Source: Colocasia esculenta (Eukaryota; Streptophyta; Magnoliopsida; Alismatales; Araceae). Taken from it: a stretch of 64,000 bases of DNA. Positions 44,147 through 55,290 of the stretch are shown here, piece after piece. Within the stretch, counting starts at the first letter, position 1, and each line of letters begins with the position of its first letter. Under the pieces are notes generated by a model that worked only from the letters and a program-made list of their open reading frames with translations, made no database searches and was not told the origin of the DNA. The stretch lies in NCBI GenBank assembly GCA_014218235.1, contig CM024759.1:69944119-70008118 (forward strand), in the 5' to 3' direction. The translations under genes and the position numbers were made by a program.

Positions 44147-44719
44147 ACCGGGTTTACTTGAATCCGAAATGGCATCGAATTCCGAATTCGCATTCGGGTC
44201 CGAACAGGACCTTGATCACCGTCTTCTACTAGGTTACGACAAAAGTTCTTGGGCTATCGATCCCTGTTTTGGTTTTTAATCTAAGGATTAAAATAATTAA
44301 GGATCGCTTGTTTTATCCAACCTGGATATTTAGGTCCGATTTTAATACATGGATGGACACCTCGACTTGTCAATAAGTTCTAAATGAGTTTGACAACTTA
44401 AATAAGAAATTTCTGCATATAAGTCAAATTTTTTATAGCTTAACTCGTTGTTTCTATTCATTACCTGACCTCTTGTAAGTTATTCTATCTACCAAAGGGG
44501 AAAATTAAAATTCTAAAACTTTTTATTCAAATCGATTATCAAATAGGCCAAGTGTTGAAGTTTAATCATTATATATCCTTATTTTTTCAAATTTGTTTCC
44601 ATTTTAGATGGAGATTATCCATAGGTGATGCCTTGTCTCTTCTAGCTTCGGCCACCAAAGTTACACATGTATAATCTACTTTTTACTTTGGTAATAATAG
44701 AATTAACTTTTAGACTATA
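44147..44719. other. intergenic, nothing recognised
   Basis: AT-rich spacer upstream of the F-box gene without repeat ends or open frames of note. Confidence 0.4.
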
Positions 44720-44995
44720 GTGAGTTAACTCACCTTTTCTTAAATGCACTTTGGTAGTTAAAAGTGTGTTAACTAATCTTGGGAAAAGAAAAAATAACAT
44801 TTAATGCTTGTGATGTGAGAGGAAAAATATTGTTAACTCACTTGAGTTAACTCTAGTCTACCTCTAGAGGTGGGTTAGAAAATGGTGGGTTAACTCACTT
44901 TTAATCTACCTTTAGCTCAACCCACTAGAGTTAACTTTAAAACACTACCAAAATATTTTTTGAGTTAACTCAGAGTTAACTAGAGTTAACTCACA
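44720..44995. mobile_element. foldback/MITE-like element rich in GTTAAC
   Basis: The outer ends are GTGAGTTAACTC and GAGTTAACTCAC, and the arms stay complementary for about 60 bp (CTTTGGTAGTTAAAAGTG on the left against CACTACCAAAATATTTT on the right). The palindrome GAGTTAACTC or its core GTTAAC occurs about nine times. No target duplication was identified. Confidence 0.5.
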
Positions 44996-45904
44996 TCCAA
45001 AACGGCGCTGAAGATTTGAGGTCTCCGGCGCCCTTTAGATACTAGAGTAACTACACGTCTTCAAGTTAAATGTATCAAGTTTTTCAAAATTGTGTGTCTG
45101 AAGTCAATTTTCTTCTGTACTTGTTGAAATTATTAGATCACTTACCTATTTATTCAATAATTTTGGTGCAAGGATCACATATGTTAACATGTCCAATCGA
45201 CATGTGGGTTTGCTTCTACTCCCAAAAAAAAAAAAGTAAAAGAATTTCTATGTATTTCCGTCTTCCAGAAAGAAGCTTTTTGTTCTTCCATTTCTTCAAC
45301 AGATCATCAAGTGCTCCTTTCTCTCGACCTTCGGACAAAAGCAATTTATGGTTTTCTGTGTGGGGTATGATCTTTCAAAGCTTCTCTCATTTTGATGTCT
45401 TTTTTCTTTGAAGGCAATGTGCAGCCACTCCTTATGTGCTTCTACTAATATATCACAACTATCAAACAGTCCATAGAGAGTAGCAAAACATTTTGCAGGG
45501 CGAATTGTACGAAATGGGTAGGGATGAACTGCATAATTCCGGGGGCATCAAAAGTTGCAAGATGAGAAGGCTATCTGCTCAAAGAGATAAGAGGTGTTAG
45601 GCAAGCATGAAGACTATGATGACCTCCAAATATCAAACGTTTTCTATCTGCTAAATGTCACATTCTTTTAGTTCATCATCACAAACATGAAAATTGTTCT
45701 AAGAAAGAATGAAATCTGAATTCTCAGCTGCTAAAATCTGTAGTAAACGGCATTAACACAATGTGAAAGAGCAAGGTCTTGCGTGGTCTTTTCTCTGTGC
45801 AGTAACGCAGTGGACACCCGTTAAGGTTAGGAGGAACACTCCCAAGAATCGATTTATGGAGCGTGGGTCTTACGTGGACCACTATGTTGTGAAACCGAAA
45901 AAAA
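44996..45904. other. intergenic, no gene recognised
   Basis: An open plus-strand frame (45070-45411) has no recognisable domain and uses AT-rich codons. Part of it (45255-45345) matches 41865-41955. I do not call it a gene. Confidence 0.35.
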
Positions 45905-46058
45905 GACAAATTAATTAAGAGTCCTTAATAAATATTTAATTTATTTTTTAGTCCCTAACAGAGTTATAACTCATTACAATAAATGTTATCTCTAATTACA
46001 GTATATGTTAAATCATTTTACCTTCATATTACATTAAAGGACTTCTAATTAATTTCTC
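45905..46058. mobile_element. Mutator-type MITE, copy 2 (inverted relative to copy 1)
   Basis: Ends are GACAAATTAATTAAGAGTCC and, read in reverse, GAGAAATTAATTAGAAGTCC. The interior matches the reverse complement of copy 1 over its length (GAGTTATAACTCATTACAAT, ACAGTATATGTTAAA). Flanks are A-runs, so the target duplication is ambiguous. Confidence 0.75.
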
Positions 46059-47224
46059 AAAAAAACAACCACAATATGCACATACAAAAAGTTGACAGTG
46101 CACGTAGCTTACCGATAAGAACACAGGTCTCCACCTCATGTTTGTCGAATTGGACGAGCTCAAATCGCTCAGATTTGGAGAACAGTGCTCACAGAATAAG
46201 ACATCTATCAAGAACTATATCAGTGATTAGTTGAAATTTTCTTTAGAGCAAAACATGACCTGCCTGACTGTCAACCAATAGAATTTGTAGAAGAACTATT
46301 TTCTTTTTTTGGCACTTTATTCCCACTGTTATTGAAGAAACAAATTTAAGTCTTCCTTTAGTTCCTCAATCGACCTGATGGACCTGAGAATCAAAACCTA
46401 AGACCTCCACTTTGTATATATGATGGACCTAACCACTAAGCGCTTCTTGAGTACTCTGCAATGTCAACAAATTTCCTTCCCTTCTCATACATGGATATGG
46501 AGTAAGAAGACTGTGTCACTTTACACTTCGACACTACACTACCCAATTATCAAGTGAAGGGCATGAAGTAGAGAGCGGCTGTTCTTCCTAGCAATGATAA
46601 TTTAAACATGCTATTATATTCTTCATTGATCGCACAAAATTTTGCAGTGGAATGAATAATGACAAAAGAAAAGGGATCCTCTGACCCTCTAGAGGATGAG
46701 TCGTCTACAACCTGTAGGAGGCATGCACATCATGCGGAACCTCTCTTGAGATGAGCAATCTGACAAAAGCCATCTAGTATGAATATGAAAAATGAGTTTT
46801 CTCACCTTCTTGACTGTTCCGAGTACCTTCAACCGCCCACTTCAACTAACCCTACTTACACCAGAGTTACTGCGGTGGTGTAGAGATTAACTCAGGTCCC
46901 CAGATTTCCCATTCCACAGTTCCCTTTCATTGAAGTAGAGCAGCATAATACTCTAAATGGTAGATGAACCTTTACTACTTATTCAACAGCAATCTTCAAA
47001 TGAGAAATAGAGAAGAGTGTGATAATAAACAGTAGCAGATGAATGATGACTCCATACTGCATACATAAATATTCTCCGTTAATGGAACTAGAAACATTAT
47101 TGTCAAAATTATTAAAGAAATTGTACAAAAATTAAAGAGTGAAAAGAGCGATAGTTTTTTGATGAAACAGTATGCAGAAATTTAGATTAATCCCTAAGTT
47201 ACAGCTAGAATGTAGTTCCCATTG
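46059..47224. other. intergenic or 3' flank of the gene at 47225-47667
   Basis: No open frames with recognisable domains. The part next to 47225 should be the 3' UTR of the minus-strand gene. Confidence 0.35.
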
Positions 47225-47667
47225 TCACTCCAGACTACAAGCATGATTCTCTTTCCCGAACAAAGGCTTTAGATGCTCAACACTTGCAGCAAATGGCATG
47301 CGCAGAACATACTGGCTCTTGCGAAAAGGAAAGGACCCAAAAGGACGCTTTTCTGCAGCCTATAAAAAGAATCCTACTTGAACAGATTAGCATTCACCAA
47401 TCCCTGCAAAAAAGGTTATTGCGGCACAGTTAAACTGAGTTGGAAAACAACATATGTTTGACACCCCAAAGAAAAAGCTGTGTTCTCGGAGGCCATACTT
47501 GCTGATGTCGTCAAGGTGATCATCAAAATCGACAATATCTTCCCATTTATTAGATGAGATATAGTCTAACAAAATTGCATTGGCTGAGAGTTCTTTTATT
47601 TTCAGCTGAGTGGCTTCCTCTGATCCAGGTTGACGCCAACTTTTAGACGAATCCCGAGTGTATAACT
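47225..47667 (-). CDS. last two exons of an unrecognised plant gene
   Basis: Exon A starts after the acceptor TTTGTCTTTCAG at 47667 and reads LYTRDSSKSWRQPGSEEA, then NAILLDYISSNKWEDIVDFD and YGLREHSFFFG, ending at a GT near 47474. Exon B (47359-47225) follows a TTTTTATAG acceptor and reads AAEKRPFGSFPFRKSQYVLR, then MPFAASVEHLKPLFGKENHA and a stop. Joining them keeps frame (phase 0). The sequence looks like a real, conserved protein C-terminus, but I do not recognise it. Earlier exons should lie at higher coordinates, beyond the 12.5-kb retrotransposon. Confidence 0.5.
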
Positions 47668-47835
47668 GAAAGACAAAATAAATGACGTGGAATACAGAAG
47701 CTCCATGAACAATGACCAAAGCATAATGTGTTTGAGATATTTCATGTAAGTTTAAACAAAGAACTGGAGAACTGTTAGATATGCAGGTACAAGATTCTTT
47801 AGTGAAACTGATAGAATTTTCTTACATAGGATCCT

Positions 47836-49736
47836 TGATGTGGGACAACGGACGCACATGGACTCAAACTAATTCAAATGTGATTTCAGCAATGAACAAT
47901 TTTAAGTTAATGTTTCCACATGCTTTCCACAGGATTAACAAGAAGATGACGTACGTAAAATAACAAGAAACTAGCAATACGAGTTGTCCCTCACAGCAAA
48001 GAAGCGCAATAGATCGATGGTAGTGAGAACTACCGAAAGTCTAGGACGATAGCAACACGTTCAAATACGCAAATTCACTAGAACAGGTAGGTCCTTACGT
48101 CTCTCAACCAGCAATGATCTCAAAAGTTTTATAGTAGCTAGTTAATCTAAACTCTCATGCACGGGACAGATTTGCTCATATACCAACCAGCAGGTTTTGG
48201 GACGAATTAGCAGCGACTTACCGACCCGTTGAAGAACGGGGGTTCGAACCGGGGACGGTGGTAGGCGGCACGGAATGGCTGCTGCTGCTGGCTTCCGGGT
48301 CTCCCAACGATAACTTGGCAAACTTTGTGACTATCGGATCCACGAGTCGCGAACGTGGTGGTGAGACGTCCGGCCTTCGGGGATGTTGTCGGGGAGGCGT
48401 TCTCGGACGTCGGGGTAGTGCGAACTCGTGCGGAAAGTGAGGCGGATACACGTATGGAAGGACTGCCTCGTTGATGTTCTCAGCTCTGGGGTTGTTCATC
48501 AGTTGTTACAAAAATGCCAGCCTAGTGACCAGCAACACAGTGCTCGGGTGTTCTGCTTATAACGAACAGGGGCGCGCCGATGTGGAAGTTTGCGGATGAG
48601 CACTCGAGGAGGGGCGAGAGAGGAGACCCAGGTGAGTTGACCGTGCGCAGACGAAGGCGGTTGGTGTTGGAGCGCGTCTGGAACCCAAGCGCAGGTGCGC
48701 GACTGGAGCTGGTGGGTGGGGCGGCGACCCGAAGGCGGGGAAGTCGCGGCTTGGGCCTGGGTGCGATGGCCGCGCGCTGGGGTGCTGCCCGGGCTCCTTG
48801 TGCACGGGGCGGTTCTGCTACAGGGTTCCGCATTGGTAGGGCCGGAGGCAGTGCGGGGTGTCAACGTAGCCGGCCGAGTGCGGAGATTCCAGGGAAGGCG
48901 CGCCGGGAGGCTCTCGCACGAGAGGGGGGGGGGGGGGGGGGGGGAAATGCGATCACCCGGGCGACTGGGATGGTGGTCGCGCCAGAGGAGAGATGGGTGC
49001 GGGGTGGCGATTTCCGGTTTGCTGGGCGGGGCGGATTGCGGACGTGGGGAACGTGGCCAGTGACGTGGGGAGTCGCCGGAGCAGGGTGCCGTGAGGCCGG
49101 GCGTGCGGGCCTCGCCGTGGGTCCGTCCGGTCGCGGGGTGGCCGGCGTACAGGGCGCGGGCGGCTCGCGAACAGGGGAAGAGAGAGAGAAACCGGGAGAG
49201 AGAACTGAGAGAGAAAAGAGAGAGAGAGAGAACTGAGAAACCGGAGAGAAGAGCTCAGGGAGAGGGGAAAGATGCAGACAGGGGGTGGGAGAAGAGGAAG
49301 AATGACAGAGCAGTGGGAGGAAGAAGACGGAGAGGAGGAAGGAGAAGAGGGAGGCTGTGGGGCTTCACACCCTCCCTTCCCGGGAGCCTCCAAGCACACA
49401 CATGCACAGCTGCAACTGTTCAGTTCTCCAAAGCAAACTTTTCATTCATTGTTCATCATCTCCAAAACAGTGACAATGCCAATACATATATAGGCCACAT
49501 GGAAAGGCCAAAAGACAGAAAAGAAGAAGACTACAATAACCTTACAGATAACCATAAATAACAGAAATAAAGGACTACATAATGGGCCTACATGGGCCAG
49601 CCCACTAACAACCAAGTACTCAACATCCTCAAAGCTCTACTGTCTCGTCAAGCCACAACGACAGCGTCGAGCAGTCCGGCGACGACGGTAGACCAAAGCC
49701 GGGTCGAACCGGTCCCGCGCACGTGTGTCTCCACCA
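47836..49736 (-). repeat. LTR1 (outer left, original 3' LTR), 1901 bp
   Basis: On the element strand it starts TGGTGGAGACACACG next to a PPT and ends GTCCCACATCA. Private variants against LTR2 and LTR3 cluster in its left part: TGATGT at the edge, CACATGG, GCGAGAGAGG, GGCGACCCG and TTCCGCATTGG. A TATA box (CCTATATATG, minus strand) lies at about 49485-49494, so U3 is only about 250 bp and the transcribed part of the LTR is long. Confidence 0.92.
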
Positions 49737-49925
49737 ATCCCCCCCGGCTGGGAGGAACTCGACCCCGTCGAGTAAGGGTCGCGGCCGCTCTGGTATCGCT
49801 CAAGCAAATCCGGGTCCAGTCGCAGAAGCTCCTCGCGTGTCACCCACGTGTCCTCGGTCAGTGGCCTCCCTCTCCAACGGATCAAGTAGCGCTGATAAGC
49901 TCCATCCCTAGTTGTAACAACCTGC
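49637..49925 (-). CDS. pol: chromodomain end of pol in unit 1, reading into LTR1
   Basis: The chromodomain core is EHILDEQVVTTRDGAYQRYL followed by IRWRGRPLTEDTWVTREELL; it would guide integration to particular chromatin. A one-base deletion near 49945 separates it from integrase in unit 1; unit 2 has the extra T. The frame goes on through the polypurine tract (QPGGIGG) and for about 33 codons into U3 of the LTR. Confidence 0.75.
49737..49749 (-). other. polypurine tract of unit 1
   Basis: Next to LTR1 the element strand reads GCCGGGGGGGAT directly before TGGTGG. The same tract lies at 55075-55087 in unit 2. It is inside the pol reading frame. Confidence 0.7.
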
Positions 49926-49929
49926 TCGT

Positions 49930-51126
49930 CTAGTATATGCTCATCTGCTCTCGCCGTGCAACAACTGGGGCTGGAGGTGGACGCTCAAGTGTAGGGTCAC
50001 TCTCAAAGGATGGTGAAGGCTCAAATGGATCACTGGGTATCACTGCTGGATCCCGATAAGCTACCAAATTAGCGACGTTGAATGTAGAGCTAATACCATA
50101 GTCTGACGGTAGGTCAACCACATATGCATTCGATCCGACACGCTTCAATACTCGGAATGGACCTGCTCCTCGGACTTGCAGTTTCTTCACGGCTCCCGAA
50201 GGGAACCGTTCAAGTCTAACCCTGATCATTACGTATTCGCCTTCTTGAAATTCCTGTGGTCGACGATGTGCATCTGCCATTTTCTTATAATGTTCATTGC
50301 TGATTTCAATTTGACGCCGGATGTTTTCATGTAGACTCCTAACATGCTCAGCTAATGACTCGGCAGACTTTGACACACGGGCCTGACTGGGTAAAGGAAT
50401 CAAGTCTAAAGGTCCTCTAGGCCTATAACCAGTAACAATTTCGAATGGACTTTTGCCTGTAGACCTATTGACAGAATTATTGTATGCAAATTCGGCATGA
50501 GACAAGACCTGATCCCAACCACGCTCATGCTCTCTCACAAGGCAGCGCAACAGATCCCCTAGACTCCTATTGACTACCTCGTCTGACCGTCGGTCTGGGG
50601 ATGGTAAGCAGTAGAGAATTTGAGTTTGGTGCCCAACAAATGCCATAAGGTTTTCCAAAAATAGCTAACAAAACGAACATCCCTGTCGGAGACAATAGTC
50701 TTGGGTAGTCCATGCAGACGCACAACCTCCTCGAGGAATAAGCGAGCTACCCGAGACGCAACCGAAGTTTTCGAGCAGGGAATAAAATGAGCCATTTTAG
50801 AAAATCTGTCGACAACGACCATGATCGAATCATTCTTCCGAACCGTTCGTGCAATCCCAAAACGAAATCCATGCTAATGTCTTGCCATGGACGATTAGGG
50901 ACAGGAAGAGGAGTATACAGCCCAGTGTTTTGTTTCTTCTCTGCTTTTCTATGGCGCATGTACGACATTGTGCAACGATACGCGCCACATCACGCTTCAA
51001 GCTAGGCCAGAAGAAACGATGCTCGACCAATTCAATGCTTTTATTACGACCGAAGTGACCAGCTAGGCCTCCGGCATGCAGCTCCCAAACCAGAAAATTG
51101 CGGACAGAGGTCCGCGGGACGCACAA
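49930..51126 (-). CDS. pol: integrase of unit 1, frameshifted
   Basis: Zinc-finger histidines and cysteines (HAGGLAGHFG ... CRTCAIEK) are in the first frame (51126-50830). The catalytic region is split by one-base deletions against unit 2: near 50851 (CGTGCAATC for CGTGGCAATC) and near 50583 (CTCGTCTGACC for CTCGGTCTGACC, breaking TDGQTEVV). The C-terminal part reads EYVMIRVRLERFPSGAVKKL. Confidence 0.85.
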
Positions 51127-51200
51127 TCGATCACCCCGAAAAAGATAGCCCTCCTGAAGAAAGTAATCAGAGTGTTCTCTAGAGGGGCCATCTTGCAGGG

Positions 51201-51680
51201 CTAAGAAAACTTGACCAAAATCTGGGCAATCAGATACCCTTCCCGAAGCCTCTCGAATCCAATGACTTCTGCGCTAACCAAAGAGAGAAGGAAAGAACGT
51301 CGGCTGAGCGCATCAGCCACGCGGTTCTCCACACCGGCCTTGTGCTTAAGGACAAAGGTGTAGGCCTGAAGGAATTCAACCCATCGACTATGTCTCGAGT
51401 TAAGCTTCTTCTGGGCATGGAGAAATCGGAGGGCTTCGTGGTCCGAAAACAGCACAAATTCTTACGGCAATAGATAGTGCCTCCAATACCTCAAGGCTTG
51501 CACTACCGCATAGAATTCCTTATCATAGGTGGAGTATTTCAATTTTGCATCATTCAATTTCTCGCTAAAGAAGACGATTGGTTGACTTTCTTGGCTTAAG
51601 ACTCCTCCTATGCCAACCCCGAAGCGTCACAGGCTACTTCGAACACCTTCGAGAAGTCGGGTAATCATAGGAGCCTGGGT
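51201..51680 (-). CDS. pol: RNase H of unit 1, frameshifted
   Basis: Only the second half is a clear open frame (51455-51201): LFSDHEALRFLHAQKKLNSR, then HSRWVEFLQAYTFVLKHKAG and ENRVADALSRR, with the D of SDHEAL and of VADALS. The first half (about 51470-51660) is recognisable but broken by stops and shifts. Confidence 0.75.
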
Positions 51681-52213
51681 CATGCGCTCCTTAATTTCCT
51701 GAAAGGCTTTAACGGCGGCTTTCGACCAATAAAAGCTCCCTTGCGAATACAATCAGTGATCGGAGCTGTGATAGTGCTAAATCCCCGAATGAAATGGCGG
51801 TAAAATGTCGCTAAGCCGTGAAAACTGCGCACATCATGCACGGTCCGCGGCTCAGGCCAATCAAGAATTGCCTTGATCTTTTCGGGATCAGCAGAAACAC
51901 CTTGGCTAGAAACGATGAACCCTAAGAAGATCACTTTGTCTGTCATAAAGTCGCACTTCTTGAGGTTCCCGTATAGGCTTTCTTGACGCAGCACTTGACA
52001 CACTTGGCGAAGGTGGTCTAGATGAGTGTCTCTGGAGTGGCTGAAAATGAGGATATCATCAAAGTAAACTACCAGAAATTTCCCCATAAACGGCCTCAAC
52101 ACTTGGGTCATTAATCTCATGAAGGTGCTTGGGGCATTGGTAAGCCCGAAAGGCATGACCATCCACTCATACAACCCATCCTTCGTCTTAAAAGCAGCCT
52201 TCCATTCATCCAA
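51680..52213 (-). CDS. pol: reverse transcriptase of unit 1, N-terminus deleted
   Basis: The frame opens at MDEWKAAFKTKDGLYEW and contains MPFGLTNAPSTFMRLM, the catalytic YFDDILIFS and VIFLGFIVSSQGVSADPEKI, then the connection VRSFHGLATFYRHFIRGFST. The first catalytic Asp region is lost in the deletion. It cannot be an active RT. Confidence 0.85.
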   Translation of the reverse strand: MDEWKAAFKTKDGLYEWMVMPFGLTNAPSTFMRLMTQVLRPFMGKFLVVYFDDILIFSHSRDTHLDHLRQVCQVLRQESLYGNLKKCDFMTDKVIFLGFIVSSQGVSADPEKIKAILDWPEPRTVHDVRSFHGLATFYRHFIRGFSTITAPITDCIRKGAFIGRKPPLKPFRKLRSA

Positions 52214-53058
52214 TAGGTCTGAGCTTGGCCAATTAATTTCATCATGGCAAAACGAGCTCGGCGAGTATCAGACATACCCATCCAGTCGAAATATCGGTTC
52301 ATGCTTGCTTCCCAATCAAGATAAACTTTTGGATCTAAAGATCCATCAATGTGGGTGCATCGGCACGAACAATCCTACGTTGTCGTGATCCCCATGGAAA
52401 GGGTGGGGTCTCCAACCTTCCTCAAGATCCTCCCGATCATCCCGATATCTCGGGTGCCGGTGATATCTCTGGTCAAATCGGGGATCCCCACGCTCGTCCC
52501 GCTCTCTCGGGTACCCATGCCTCCTGGTGCATAAGCATGATCATCCTCACCCCTAGGATATCGGTCTCTCCCCGGGTCATGCCTAGGATCCGCACGACCG
52601 TCATAATCAAACCGACTAGCCTGTCCTCTAGGAAAACGTGGAGGTTTCAGATCACCCACCCACTCCGGATCATACTGCCTATCCAGTCTCCTACGTGGGT
52701 AGGCAACGGGTCTGGGGATGTCCTCAACCTCATCAAACGACTCAAACCCATGGTCATCCTCCGCCTCAGGGCGGACAGCAGCTCGGTCGACTCTGGGGAG
52801 ATGTAAAGGGGCAGGTGGATGAGCAGGATCAGCAGCTGCATCAGGAGGGTGTCCCTCTAACACAGCTAGTCTACCTGCCATACCTTGGGCAGTACGACCC
52901 GACTCGGTAAACCCACTTTCCATACGTCGCTCCATCTGATCCAAACGGAGCATGAGTTGATCGAGTCTCTGGGTGACATCAGGTGCTCCAGGGGCATCAA
53001 CATGAGAACCCGACATCGGTGCTGAGATGTGATACTCAACACCACTACGGGTGGGCAT
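52214..53058 (-). CDS. gag: gag of unit 1, 3' part deleted
   Basis: Starts MPTRSGVEYHISAPM at 53058. It holds a coiled region (LDQLMLRLDQMERRMESG), an Arg/Asp-rich stretch (DPRHDPGRDRYPRGEDDH) and, after one-base shifts near 52530 and 52380, the gag core PKVYLDWEASMNRYFDWMGM with KLIGQAQTYW. The core is then fused directly to the RT sequence DEWKAAFKTKDGLYEW. The zinc knuckle, protease and RT fingers are missing. Confidence 0.8.
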
Positions 53059-53160
53059 GCACTAGGTGACGCTCTCTAAGGATGACTCAACAAAAGACTT
53101 GATGCATGAGTTTAACTAAACACTACAGACACAAAGTAACAGTCCTAGACAAACCAAACC

Positions 53161-53173
53161 TGCTTTGATACCA
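53161..53173 (-). other. PBS of internal region 1, initiator tRNA-Met-like
   Basis: TGGTATCAAAGCA on the element strand, four bases from LTR2. It matches the complement of the plant initiator tRNA-Met 3' end (TGGTATCAGAGC) with one difference. Confidence 0.8.
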
Positions 53174-53177
53174 AAAT

Positions 53178-55074
53178 TGATGCGGGACAACGGACGCACG
53201 TGGACTCAAACTAATTCAAATGTGATTTCAGCAATGAACAATTTTAAGTTAATGTTTCCACATGCTTTCCACAGGATTAACAAGAAGATGACGTACGTAA
53301 AATAACAAGAAACTAGCAATACGAGTTGTCCCTCACAGCAAAGAAGCGCAATAGATCGATGGTAGTGAGAACTACCGAAAGTCTAGGACGATAGCAACAC
53401 GTTCAAATACGCAAATTCACTAGAACAGGTAGGTCCTTACGTCTCTCAACCAGCAATGATCTCAAAAATTTTATAGTAGCTAGTTAATCTAAACTCTCAT
53501 GCACGGGACAGATTTGCTCATATACCAACCAGCAGGTTTGGACGAATTAGCAGCGACTTACCGACCCGTGAAGAACGGGGGTTCGAACCGGGGACGGTGG
53601 TAGGCGGCACGGAATGGCGGCTGCTGCTGGCTTCCGGGTCTCCCAATGATAACTTGGCAACTTTGTGACTATCGGATCCACGAGTCGCGAACGTGGTGGT
53701 GAGACGTCCGGCCTTCGGGGATGTTGTCGGGGAGGCGTTCTCGGACGTCGGGGTAGTGCGAACTCGTGCGGAAAGTGAGGCGGATACACGTACGGAAGGA
53801 CTGCCTCGTTGATGTTCTCAGCTCTGGGGTTGTTCATCAGTTGTTACAAAAATGCCAGCCTAGTGACCAGCAACACAGTGCTCGGGTGTTCTGCTTATAA
53901 CGAACAGGGGCGCGCCGATGTGGAAGTTTGCGGATGAGCACTCGAGGAGGGGCGAGGGAGGAGACCCAGGTGAGTTGACCGCGCGCAGATGAAGGCGGTT
54001 GGTGTTGGAGCGCGTCTGGAACCCAAGCGCAGGTGCGCGACTGGAGCTGGTGGGTGGGGCGGCGACTCGAAGGCGGGGAAGTCGCGGCTTGGGCCTGGGT
54101 GCGATGGCCGCGCGCTGGGGTGCTGCCCGGGCTCCTTGTGCACGGGGCGGTTCTGCTACAGGGTTCCGCGCTGGTAGGGCCGGAGGCAGTGCGGGGTGTC
54201 AACGTAGCCGGCCGAGTGCGGAGATTCCAGGGAAGGCGCGCCGGGAGGCTCTCGCGCGAGAGGAGGGGGGGGGGGGGGAAATGCGATCACCCGGGCGACT
54301 GGGATGGTGGTCGCGCCAGAGGAGAGATGGGTGCGGGGTGGCGATTTCCGGTTTGCTGGGCGGGGCGGATTGCGGACGTGGGGAACGTGGCCGGTGACGT
54401 GGGGAGTCGCCGGAGCAGGGTGCCGTGAGGGCCGGCGTGCGGGCCTCGCCGTGGGTCCGTCCGGTCGCGGGGTGGCCGGCGTACAGGGCGCGGGCGGCTC
54501 GCGAACAGGGGAAGAGAGAGAGAAACCGGGAGAGAGAACTGAGAGAGAAAAGAGAGAGAGAGAGAACTGAGAAACCGGGAGAGAAGAGCTCAGGGAGAGG
54601 GGAAAGATGCAGACAGGGGGTGGGAGAAGAGGAAGAATGACAGAGCAGTGGGAGGAAGAAGACGGGAGAGGAGGAAGGAGAAGAGGGAGGCTGTGGGGCT
54701 TCACACCCTCCCTTCCCGGGAGCCTCCAAGCACACACATGCACAGCTGCAACTGTTCAGTTCTCCAAAGCAAACTTTTCATTCATTGTTCATCATCTCCA
54801 AAACAGTGACAATGCCAATACATATATAGGCCACATGGAAAGGCCAAAAGACAGAAAAGAAGAAGACTACAATAACCTTACAGATAACCATAAATAACAG
54901 GAAATAAAGGACTACATAATGGGCCTACATGGGCCAGCCCACTAACAACCAAGTACTCAACATCCTCAAAGCTCTACTGTCTCGTCAAGCCACAACGACA
55001 GCGGTCGAGCAGTCCGGCGACGACGGTAGACCAAAGCCGGGTCGAACCGGTCCCGCGCACGTGTGTCTCCACCA
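53178..55074 (-). repeat. LTR2 (middle), mosaic of LTR3-like and LTR1-like halves, 1897 bp
   Basis: Left of the poly-G tract (54264-54279) it carries the LTR3 variants (TGATGC, CACGTGG, GCGAGGGAGG, GGCGACTCG, TTCCGCGCTGG, CGCGCGAGAGG). Right of it, it carries the LTR1 variants (CGCCAGAGGAG, GGGTGCGGGGTGG, AGCAGGGTGCC, GTACAGGGCG, GAGGCTGTGG, GACAATGCC, GTGTCTCCACCA). The TATA box is at about 54821-54830. A few private changes exist, for example a shortened GCAGGTTTGG. Confidence 0.92.
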
Positions 55075-55290
55075 ATCCCCCCCGGCTGGGAGGAACTCGA
55101 CCCCGTCGAGTAAGGGTCGCGGCCGCTCTGGTATCGCTCAAGCAAATCCGGGTCCAGTCGCAGAAGCTCCTCGCGTGTCACCCACGTGTCCTCGGTCAGT
55201 GGCCTCCCTCTCCAACGGATCAAGTAGCGCTGATAAGCTCCATCCCTAGTTGTAACAACCTGCTCGTCTAGTATATGCTCAATCTGCTCT
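54966..55290 (-). CDS. pol: chromodomain end of pol in unit 2, reading into LTR2
   Basis: Same chromodomain (YLIRWRGRPLTEDTWVTREE) joined in frame to REQIEHILDEQVV. The frame runs over the PPT into LTR2 and stops at 54966. Confidence 0.75.

Noticed and set aside
45070..45411. 113-residue plus-strand open frame
   Set aside because: AT-rich composition, no domain, and partial similarity to non-coding DNA at 41865-41955.
48236..48260. tRNA gene suggested by GGTTCGAACC
   Set aside because: No acceptor stem, anticodon arm or A box could be folded around it, and it recurs only as part of the LTR.
48580..49236. Open frames of 100-280 residues on both strands inside the three LTRs
   Set aside because: GC-rich LTR DNA gives long chance frames; lengths change between LTR copies with each indel and no domain is visible.
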